Assembly (NCBI GenBank): GCA_020091685.1
Contig: CM034602.1
Coordinates: 2,478,936 to 2,542,935 of the forward strand
Origin: Lutjanus erythropterus
Lineage: Eukaryota; Chordata; Actinopteri; Lutjaniformes; Lutjanidae
Direction: 5' to 3'
DNA: 64,000 nt
Below, piece by piece: positions 55,901-64,000 of the stretch (position 1 is its first letter; each line of letters opens with the position of its first letter). The translations under genes and the position numbers were made by a program. The notes beneath the pieces are model-generated. The model was not told where the DNA came from, did no database searches, and worked only from the letters and a program-made list of their open reading frames with translations.

Positions 55901-58900
55901 AGCCTCATGGACCGTAAAGGGTCATCATCCGCTTCAGGAGCAGCTGGTAAACAGATATTTCTGCATACTGCCATCATTGTTCTTAACAACTTTTTTTGAC
56001 AAATTGTTGATGTCAATGCTTTGTTTCTTTTTCCTGTTTATTTATACCTGTTACCCTAGCTCAATTATGTCCTGGATGTTACGAGACCTGGAAATGAGCT
56101 CATCATCAAAGATGGACCAACTTGCCTTTGCAGAAGTGACATCTTGACCCTTGGACTTCAGAGAGAAATGGAATCAGTGGTACTTAACAACTGTACATTT
56201 TACTGATGAAAGCATCTTTTCATCAAAAATCATTAAGAATTCATTGTATGATGCTGTTTGTAAACTACATCAACAGGTAGTGAATGGGTGCCTCAGGCTG
56301 GTCCGGGAGATGGCAAATATGCAGGTTGGTTTAAAAAAATAAATATATGTAAGACATTTAATACTGACCAAGATTAAGTGAGTAGATGAAAAGGGAATTT
56401 CTAGGCTTGTGTGCATTACATAGATGTATTGATGAGTGACACTGAGCCATATGCTTTACCATTTTCTAGCACTTAAATCTTGGTTTGCTTTCTATCTACA
56501 GGGAAGGGATGTTTTTGTCGCTGACCTGCACATCAGCCCAACATGGCTCCCTCCCACAAACGTTGATCCCCTGCTCCATTTCCCAGTAATTAAACAATAT
56601 AAGTTGTAATTTTGTGAAAAGTCTTTGCTGGTCCTAAAATACTATGCGTCAAGGCAAATTTAATGCAAGGATAATTCAAACACTAAGCTAAATAAAATGT
56701 CTAACAAATCACTGCTCAATATCATGTACTCCCTCATCATGCATAACTGATTCAAGTGTCAATAAAATAATAAAATCAGTCAATAAAATCAGCACTTTTT
56801 TTTAACAGAAAGATGCTGACCAGAGAGATGCCCTAATCATCCCCCTGTGGATTCCAGGGCATTTTCTTCTGTGTGTAAGGACATTATACCATTTCAGATA
56901 CTGTATACAGAACATAATTTTGTGAGCGGCATACAATATCAACAGACCATGTGAAGACAAGTCATTTTTGAGTTTGCTGTGGCTTTTTGCTTATTGTGCA
57001 AACTGTATATTTTCTATAGGCAATGAGGCCACTCCAGAAAGAAATCTTTTTTCTGGATTCCCTGTACTTCAGAAAAGCTGATGGTTTCTCTAGTCAGGCC
57101 TACAGGAAGCTGTTGAGGTTGTCAGTGTTGTGTGTTCTGGCGGTCACGTTACCCTGACCTGCCAATGTTTTGAAAACGTTCCAAACATAAGTTCATTGTG
57201 AGCACTGAAAGATTGTTATAGAGTCAGAGAAGATTTGTTTCTAGAGAGCTGAAATGGACTCAAATAGACAATTTGTCAGTGAAATCAAAAGGAAAGGGGG
57301 GGCAGAAAGAAATCCTCCTTGTTGAACTTGAAATGTACCTATTTGCATGGTCCAGTTCTTGGACATGTTCCCTGTTCTGTGGATTACAGATTTTGATACT
57401 GTTCATATTTTATCAGTTTGCGTTTTTTCTCCCCAACAGAATCATAGCAGTGTACACTTTTTATGTTTTACATTGCTGTGTTTTTTGTTACTCAGAGGTG
57501 TTGCACAGCAGATTGTTGCGGGAGCCTGGACAGAGAAGGCTGCTCTGGATTTGGAGGTATTGCCTGCAATATCACTATCAAATAGATTTGTAATTATCTA
57601 CTATTCGTTAACTGTAACTGTCTGTTACACAGGATGTTCCGAAGCAGACACATGGCAATGACTGTGGTGTCTTCATGATAATGGTGAGTGAGCGTAATGC
57701 CATATAAAGTAGTAGTTAGCTGTCAGATATTCCTTGTGTCTTACATGTATTGATTTATATAATTTATCATCACTACAGTATGCCTGGTACTTTGCCATGG
57801 ATGCTTGCTTTGACTTCAGTGTTGTAAGTACCCTATAAAGTTGAAAAAAATGATATTACTACATTTTTTAAACTATAACAAAATCAACTGTGGTAGTAAC
57901 TGTAACTGTGGTCTTTATTAGGATGACATGTGTCTCCTGAGAAGATGGTGGTGCATTGTTCTATTAGAAAACCTTGGGCTGGAAGGGTATGCTGCAGGGA
58001 TTCCTGAAAGACAATTCGATTTTTAATGAAATTATTAAGAACACTTTATGCTAACACTTGTCTCTTTATTCTGGGTCATGAAAATGTATGTTAATTACAG
58101 GTACGGAAGGAAGTTTGCCCATTTTACAGAAGAAGGAAAGGCAACCCTTCGTGACAATGTACCACCGGTATTCAGGATCACACGCAAAAGAAAACCAAGC
58201 AGCACCATGGTCAGTGAAGACCTTACACAGTATCCATCACTCCTGCCTGTTTGAAAATAAGTCACCACTCAAACAGCTATTAAATGAACATTTATAGCAC
58301 ACGATGCAATATGTTCTTGATGGTACTGTGTTATACAGTTGCATTCAAAATTATTGCACCCCCATTACAGAATTGGTGTATTAGCAAAATTAACAAACTG
58401 TCATTTTTGCAATACATGTATTTGTATGTCACTCAGGCATATTTCTGACATGCACTTAAACTTCACCGTTGAAAAATCTGCAGCCAGTACAGTTATTTGA
58501 AGTGATATCTGAAGCACACCTGATATAACTAATGAAGCTATTGATAAATTGTATCAGGTGTACAACACCAGTTATGCTAAGGTGTACTCTTATGGGGGAT
58601 TCCATTGTGAGGACTGAGTTATTTTGAGACAGCAGTTGTCCTAAAAACCACATTTATAATTTGTTGTCTTGAGCTTTACCAATGTTTTTTGGTTGATTTG
58701 TTCATTGTAAAAAGAAGAAAGTCTGTACATTTTGTCAATAAACCAAATTTGCAATGGGGGCGCAATAGTTTTAAGTGCAAACGTCAGTCCTCTCTGGATC
58801 CCCATAAAACAAACTGACACAATTATGGTTTGCTTTCTGCAGAATCCACAGCACATTGACCCTGCCTTGGATCACATGTACAGTAAGAGGCCTTACAGCT

Positions 58901-60295
58901 TTCCACCTAGAGAGCAGGTTAAGGTGAGTGAAGATTATTGCATGAGAATAACATATCCAGTGTTTACAGCTGTGCACTAAGTCATGTCTTTGTGTGTCTT
59001 GATTAAGGACAATAATGACAGCAGTGACCAACAGGATGTGGTCACCACAACCAGAGATGTTGGGATCCTGAGTGAAGACATGTCTTTCGACAGGCTAATG
59101 GTAAGGACATGCAAAGGATCAAGAAACAGAATAATTATGTTTGCGGTGGCGGCACCCTTTGTAGTTGTGGGCAGTGACACCTCTCGGTGTGGACGGCTCC
59201 CATAGAATGGTGTTTCCTCACCTGGTCCCTCAGTGCTCAGCCATATTTTATTTTTGGGGTGGGGTGGATGCATGTGTGTAGTGTGCTATGTGTGTATATA
59301 CTGTACGTATGAGGGTGTGGAGGGTGGGGATGTATGTTTTTAATATGTAAAGCACTTTCTGTTTAATCAAATTTTAGGAAAGGGCTCAGCAAGCTGAACA
59401 AGAACGAAGAGTCACCAGTGAGCTTCTTTTAACGTTCATCACTCAGGATAAAGGCCTGCTACAACATCTTGAAGTGAGTTTGAAAATAAATTTTACTCAC
59501 ATACTCTAGATAATTTTGGTCAAAACATGATAAATGAATGATTTAAGTGAACCATTTTCTGTTAGCGTAGTGTTTGTATATTTATTTTGAGCAACCTCCC
59601 AAAAATATATATTTATATTTACAGGCAGTCATTGCAGGAAAAGTTGCATCCTCCTGGGCATCATCAAAGGACAGAGTCAGAATTTTCTTTGAGGAGGATG
59701 AGCAGCTGGACAGAGTGCTGGGCTTCTTGACAAGCCTGGTTGAAGCACAGGCAACCACATGTCACGATCAAGTGGCATTTGTTATGGATGTGCTTCTGCC
59801 AGAGGTAATTTTTTTTTTTTAATTTATCATGTTAACATGTTTTGTATTATTACTATTGTCAGTTTTAACTTATGGTTAATATCTTGTTAACTGCTACATG
59901 ACAGACTACTTTAATGTCTAAATGAAAGATGTCCTTTTGTTCACCTCCTGACACAGGCAACAGTCCACGCCCTTGCAGCTGTCCATGCAGTTTCCCTCCA
60001 CAGAGCCACAGAAATCTATAAATGTGGACTGCAGTATGACTTGAAGTATGCTACAAACATAAGGAGTGTGCTAATACCTATATGTATTGTTTGTACATTG
60101 TTTATGACAACTTCTCAGTGTGAATTTCCTGTTACTAATTGCTATTTTATTCCATTTTGTCTCATCAGTGAGAAACAGCTGTTGGCTTATTACTTGGCAA
60201 AAAACATGAGCAAGGAGGCACAAAAGAAAATAAAAAACTACGCTGAAAAACTACAAAGAGCTCTGGAGTCTGAGGACTTTTTGAAGAGGCTGTAG
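49933..60295 (+). CDS. KDZ-type transposase with SWIM, SAP-like and Ulp1 protease domains
   Basis: I joined 27 exons with GT-AG limits: 49933-49944, 50501-50654, 51287-52908, 53041-53180, 53495-53699, 53790-53894, 54105-54304, 54641-54782, 54948-55589, 55675-55722, 55819-55946, 56060-56179, 56277-56324, 56502-56585, 56809-56874, 57020-57117, 57496-57556, 57633-57683, 57779-57823, 57922-57986, 58101-58209, 58843-58923, 59008-59100, 59378-59473, 59625-59804, 59957-60045 and 60169-60295 (TAG). Leaving out the 464-bp insertion in exon 3, this gives about 1,448 residues. In order: CPMC...H...H finger (28-50), CHLHC...HCSYC knuckle (57-75), a CCFC...H finger, SWIM finger HCPCTKARKSCPH (near 300), CKECAACG, SAP-like helix pair (659-700), transposase core (706-919, ESPRDYCDML, FPNVVIYDFARGLATHTN), then a Ulp1-like protease with His in WIPGHF (about 1080), Asp in FFLDSL (1097) and Gln/Cys in QTHGNDCG (1142/1148), and a helical tail. 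The catalytic acids of the transposase are not assigned. The start at 49933 is chosen because MPVQ splices in phase, but an upstream start in the gap is possible. Confidence 0.8.
51388..51865. repeat. 464-bp minisatellite insertion inside KDZ exon 3, with 14-bp direct repeats
   Basis: CTTCAAAACTTGCC occurs at 51388-51401 and again at 51852-51865. Between them the motif TTCACCACTGA recurs at 51497, 51539, 51589, 51639, 51689, 51740 and 51793, a period of about 50 bp with CCAGTGGGTCCATCAC in each unit. The offset of 464 bp is not a multiple of three, so the transposase frame changes from LQSLQNLP to LQNLPKEDDSHK. A GT-AG segment at 51411-51850 (CAG|GTACAC to ACAAAG|G, 440 bp) would restore the frame if spliced, adding eight residues. 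Its acceptor has a weak pyrimidine tract. Confidence 0.8.
58334..58783. mobile_element. Tc1/mariner-type MITE nested in a KDZ intron
   Basis: The left end TACAGTTGCATTCAAAATTA continues TTGCACCCCCATTACA. The right end read inversely gives TTTGCACTTAAAACTATTGC and GCCCCCATTGCA. It lies wholly in the intron 58210-58842, so it does not break the transposase. No coding capacity. Confidence 0.75.
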
Positions 60296-60346
60296 CTGGC
60301 CGGACATTAAATGCACCTGTGTAACCCTGTGTGGTACTTTATTGGT

Positions 60347-60360
60347 AATAAAACAATAAA
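60347..60360 (+). terminator. KDZ poly(A) signals
   Basis: AATAAA at 60347-60352 and again at 60355-60360 lie 52 and 60 bp after the transposase stop codon, which fits a very short 3' untranslated region. Confidence 0.65.
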
Positions 60361-60889
60361 ATCTGTTGCTGGCTGTTTCATTTGTCTGATTTTTTTTTCT
60401 AAAATAAAACTTTTAAACTTACCCATAAGAAATCATCACCTTTGAGTGATATTTATGGCATGTGATGTAGTAGGCCAAGCTGTGACACTGTGGCTCTTAG
60501 AAAAACAGCTGGTGTAAACAACAATTTTAACTGAAATAACTGCTGCTAATTATTATTATCATTATTATTATTATTATTATTGTAAATATTAATTTTAGTT
60601 CAAAATAACCTTGGTACATTAGTCAAAAAAAGAAAAGATGCATGCACCAGATTTAGCAGAAAGCTAATTTTCATTTGCAGTCCTATTTAATTACATTACT
60701 TTCTGTTTTGTTTTGTTTTTTTGGTTGTTGTTGTTTTTTTTTAATCAATTTATTGTTTCAAGCGCATTGTTTGCATTGGAAGGCATTTAATGTTGTAAAT
60801 CAACCGTTAAAGTTGTTAAAATTGCTCCCGTTACTGCATTATTGCTTTATTTCCCTTCTGTTTACTTTCGACATGCTGTGGAACTCCAC

Positions 60890-60985
60890 AGCCACCGTAG
60901 CATCATGTGGGCGTAGTTTGTAGGGGCGTGGTTTGTAGGAGGCGTGGTTTGTAGCGGCTGTGGCTTGGCTCTGGGCTGCAGTCAG
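60890..60985 (-). repeat. KDZ right terminal inverted repeat with GGCGTGGTTTGTAG units
   Basis: GTGGGCGTAGTTTGTAG, GGGCGTGGTTTGTAG, GAGGCGTGGTTTGTAG and CGGCTGTGGCTTGG precede GGGCTGCAGTCAG, which ends at 60985. They are the inverse of the left-end units. Confidence 0.8.
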
Positions 60986-61724
60986 ACCCTTCTCGTCCGC
61001 TTGGCGCCTCTGCGCCCTACCTGGCGGTGAGCGAAGAGCAATTTTCATGTCATGACAGTTGAGCTAGCTAACTTGGTGCTGCCTGTTAGCTGCAGTAACA
61101 TATCTGCAGTAACAAGCGCCTGTCTCCCCCCGTTCCTCTGTGTGTATGAATGTAGCCCTAGCTTCAGTAAAGCACAGAGCACAGGTGAGAGAGGGGAGGA
61201 GAGACAGTGTGACAGTAAATATTAAATAAAATAAATAAATAAAGCAAAGGGCATCTTGAGGGAAAGACTGAATCTTATATTCAGTATACTTAAGCATTAA
61301 GTCAGCTAAGGTATATATAGGCTAATTGTTGTGTTTATGTTTAATTATGTCTCATGTGATTGTGTTTTTATTTGGCAATTATTAGCTGATAGCTTTATTA
61401 CGTAAAGATTGTTGGTTATGTGTGAACTTTTGCTTAATGTAGTGTGTGTAGAAGTGCCTAGAATTTGAATATTTATTATGAATGTACTTTCTTGCAAACC
61501 TATGGATAAAAACAGTCATATCTGGTGCTGCATAGTTTGAGCAGACATACACACAGACAAACTGAGATACATAAGATGAGACTAATATATTGTTTCTAGG
61601 CAAAGAGAAACACATTTGGAGGCTGCGCTTGAGTGGTGAGTGAAGTAAAATCTGAACTCAAAGTGACAACAGAGTACATTATTTGACTGTGGACTGTGTT
61701 TAGCTGCCTTAAATGGGACAGAAG

Positions 61725-62245
61725 AACAATGGTAGTAGGCAGCCATGTATATTAGACTTAGAGCCAGACATTCAGTTAAACCAATCACAATCAGCTTTGA
61801 CAATTTCTGCCCAGCAACTGTGGGTGGACATGTATCCACTGTGTAGGCAAGACATGCATTTGATGAAAATCGATTTAAAGAACTGGGGTCATCTGCTTTT
61901 CTCCTGAAGGTCTTAATCTGAGTTAATATGAGAGTGAATGGGACAGTTGGTTGGAAAACTTGTCCTTTTTGACCTTGCTGAACCAAAACTATAAGTCCTT
62001 TTGTTTCTGTGGTCACATGTTGCAACCGGCACGGCTTTTCCTACAATCTGATGTACAATTTGTGTATGTTGAGAGAACACTGAAGTCTGAATCTGAGAAG
62101 GGGTGTAAGTGAGAGAAGAACAAAATGGCTGACAATAAAAATGGCAGTAGGCAGTGATGGATATTAGCCTTAGAGCTAGATATTCAATGGCTGCTATGGC
62201 CAGCAGCTATGAGTGAACATGCATCCAATGTGTAAGCAAGACACA
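61725..62245. repeat. Diverged direct duplication, about 0.4 kb apart
   Basis: Segments 61730-61857 and 62140-62245 share GTAGGCAG, ATATTAG, TTAGAGC, ATTCA, CCAGCA and GTGTA-GCAAGACA in the same order. They may be two copies of one dispersed repeat. Confidence 0.5.
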
Positions 62246-62336
62246 CAGACACGCACACACTCACCCATACACATACAAACATGCACAATAGTGCATGCAC
62301 GCACACACACGTGCACGGACACACGCACACACGCAT
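62228..62336. repeat. Imperfect CA-rich microsatellite
   Basis: ACACACAGACACGCACACAC and similar CA/CG/CATA units run through about 110 bp. Confidence 0.85.
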
Positions 62337-62646
62337 AACTTCAATGATACATTTAGTGCTATTATTACTGCTGGCAGTATGGTGGAAATACTAGTTGGCA
62401 GTGAGCATAAGGCACACTCAAAGTTTTGTGCAAAATTTTCTAGCTATAGTTAGTGATGCCTATGTGAATTGTACATCAGGCACATTGAATGACACTTACA
62501 CTGCAGCAATTACAGTGAACATGATGCTGAAGCATCCCTTTAATAAATTTAATTGTTTTACTGTAATAAATTCATCCCACTGCAGTTGAAGTAAATAAAG
62601 GCAGACTTAAAAAGTGTAAATGTTTCTTTTATGTCAGTCTGCTTTC

Positions 62647-63403
62647 TTTAAAGGAGAAGTGTGTGATTTCCAGTGGCATCTAGCGTTCAAACGTTAGATT
62701 GCAACTAAGAGGATTTACCCCGACACCGCCCCTCTCTCACCAAGAGTACGGTGGCCATCAGCAGACAAAATGTCGAGCGAAAGCTATCTCACAACAAACT
62801 ACAGTTATGTGTGTAGGATGAATTACCTGTCCAGCAGAAAACAGGCAACCTCGGCGTCACTGTGAAAGCGTTTGTCCTCCATCAGTGATTTCCATCGTGT
62901 AAACGCTATGCCGATGTTGATTCGTGTTTTTGCCGTTTCCTGTCATGCTTGCGTTTACTTTCTTCACGTCTCCGCTTCTTGGATGACGGGGATTCACTGT
63001 CCGCTGCTTTTTGTTCTGGTACAGTGTATGTATGATCCTCCATTTGTCAAAACTGTGCCAGTCAAGGCTCACAACGCTAAATGGTCTGCCAGCAATCACC
63101 CGCGTCTATCCTCCCCGTCTACTTCCGTGTTTACGATGCGGCGTCTATGTAAGGTCGCCATGGGCTTCCCAAGACTCACTGTTAGTGCAGTTTGTCCGCT
63201 CTGCGCTGCCATAGACAGCGCAGGATGATGATCTCCGTAAGTCGACCCGACAGTATGTAACTATAAATGGCTATTTCTAAAGTAACGGGAACATATAGAT
63301 TATGAGTTTACATTGATTGATAATAATAAATAACATACTTATATATAATATATCTCATTTATGTACATACATTCCTGTAATTATTACACACTGGTCCTTT
63401 AAA
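62647..63403. mobile_element. MITE with TTTAAAGGA..AGTGTGT inverted ends
   Basis: The left end TTTAAAGGAGAAGTGTGTGA and the right end read inversely as TTTAAAGGACCAGTGTGTAA bound 757 bp. The interior has CCGACACCGCCCCTCTCTC and a CpG-richer middle and no transposase. Confidence 0.75.
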
Positions 63404-63570
63404 TTGCATAAGTTAGTCTAATGTCATGCTTTGTTGGAGTTGCATGAGTTAGTCTAATGTCATGTTTAGGTCGGGAGGCTTAAACTGCATTTTCTCACAA
63501 AACATGTTGATATACTATTTGTTGGTAAACAAAAAAAGCCAAGTGCCTTTAAAACAATTTTAATAGCTTT

Positions 63571-64000
63571 TAAAGGGATAATTCAGCTTATTTGAAGTGG
63601 GGTTATGTGAGGACCTTATCTATAGTCAGTGTATTAACTACAGTGAATTTGAGTCAGCACACCCCCAATTGGGACAAGCAGAGAGGAGCACCATTAGGGA
63701 AGCTAGCAGTGTACTACTGTGGACAAGGTCAGTAACAAAACATATTTTAGCCACCTGAACAAGGTCCACCTAGAAAATAATTATTTTCCATTGTAAATGG
63801 CCCACTGATAATCCAGAGTTTTACTTATGTCAAGATTAACTAACTGAGATTTTTCACTAAACCTAGAATACACCCCTGGTCTTAGCACAGTGCATGAGGA
63901 GATGGAGTCCAGCAACCCACCACTGCTGTCCTCACCGCTAACCTAAAGCATCCATGTACCTGGGAGTGGGAGTCGGCACACCAAGAGGCCACTGCTTCAC
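63571..64000. mobile_element. Family A MITE fragment running off the window
   Basis: TTTTAAAGGGATAATTCAGC and TGAAGTGGGGTTATGTGAGG then ATAGTCAGTGTATTAACTAC match the left part of the family A copies. The right inverted end is not reached by 64000. Confidence 0.5.

Larger units (their letters stand above)
49691..60985 (+). mobile_element. Apparently complete KDZ (Zisupton-like) DNA transposon, 11.3 kb
   Basis: The left end begins CTGACTGCAGCCCGGGCTGC at 49691. The right end, read on the other strand from 60985, begins CTGACTGCAGCCCAGAGCCA. Both continue into tandem ACCACGCCCCCTACA-type units (five or so left, three to four right). Between them lies one long multi-exon gene on the + strand, coding for a transposase with zinc-binding modules and a Ulp1-type protease, the combination described for Kyakuja/Dileera/Zisupton elements, followed by poly(A) signals. 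No matching target duplication is visible: ATTAATAC on the left against ACCCTTCT on the right. The left flank is only nine bases long because of the gap. Sub-family within KDZ is not decided. Confidence 0.85.
60986..64000. other. Right flank: repeat-rich DNA without recognised genes
   Basis: No host exon is recognisable. The stretch holds a diverged direct duplication (61725-62245), a CA-rich tract (62228-62336), a MITE (62647-63403) and a family A MITE left end (63571 on). The open frame at 62872-63228 lies inside the MITE and is not a gene. Confidence 0.6.

Noticed and set aside
62872-63228. A 118-residue open frame as a gene
   Set aside because: It lies inside a MITE, has no splice or domain support, and a different frame is open on the opposite strand.

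Overview
The window is nuclear DNA from a ray-finned, probably percomorph, fish. Three things point there. The genes are intron-rich vertebrate orthologues. The spacers are full of teleost-style short DNA transposons (AAAGGGATAGTT inverted ends, hAT-like and Tc1-like copies, a tRNA-derived SINE). A complete-looking transposon of the Kyakuja/Dileera/Zisupton (KDZ) type lies at the right.

Layout. Two gaps of exactly 500 N (26588-27087 and 49182-49681) cut the window into three blocks. Block 1 (1-26587) holds the 3' half of aass on the + strand (saccharopine dehydrogenase, 11 exons, 5495-15163) and the last three coding exons of a ptprz1 gene on the - strand (23580-25344). Block 2 (27088-49181) holds the last coding exon of fezf1 (29024-29259, +), a repeat-rich spacer with a 2.85-kb decayed DNA transposon, and the promoter and 5' half of aass (lysine-ketoglutarate reductase, 41412-49181, +). 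The aass reading frame runs straight into the second gap inside an exon. Block 3 (49682-64000) opens almost at once with the KDZ element (49691-60985) and ends in repeat-rich DNA without recognisable host genes.

How the parts fit. aass encodes a two-domain mitochondrial enzyme of lysine breakdown, LKR first and SDH second. Here the SDH half lies upstream of the LKR half on the same strand. ptprz1 lacks its 5' exons, which should lie to the right of 25344, and fezf1 lacks its 5' exons, which should lie to the left of 29024. Placing block 2 before block 1 gives fezf1(+), aass LKR to SDH(+), ptprz1(-), which agrees with the conserved vertebrate order FEZF1-AASS-PTPRZ1. I therefore read the gene order as a scaffolding error at fixed-size gaps, not as biology. 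About 180 central aass residues are absent from the window.

Most unusual content. The KDZ transposon is about 11.3 kb with inverted ends. I could assemble 27 coding exons with GT-AG boundaries into one frame of roughly 1,450 codons, with zinc fingers, a SWIM finger, a SAP-like segment, a transposase core and a Ulp1-type cysteine protease whose His/Asp/Gln/Cys residues are all present. Its third exon is interrupted by a 464-bp insertion rich in a ~50-bp tandem repeat, flanked by a 14-bp direct repeat. The insertion breaks the frame unless a GT-AG segment inside it is spliced out. Second is the decayed transposon at 35305-38158, whose broken transposase-like gene is split by two younger nested insertions, one with an 8-bp hAT-type target duplication.

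All exon limits were read by eye from splice consensus and protein continuity. Family names for repeats come from motif recognition only.
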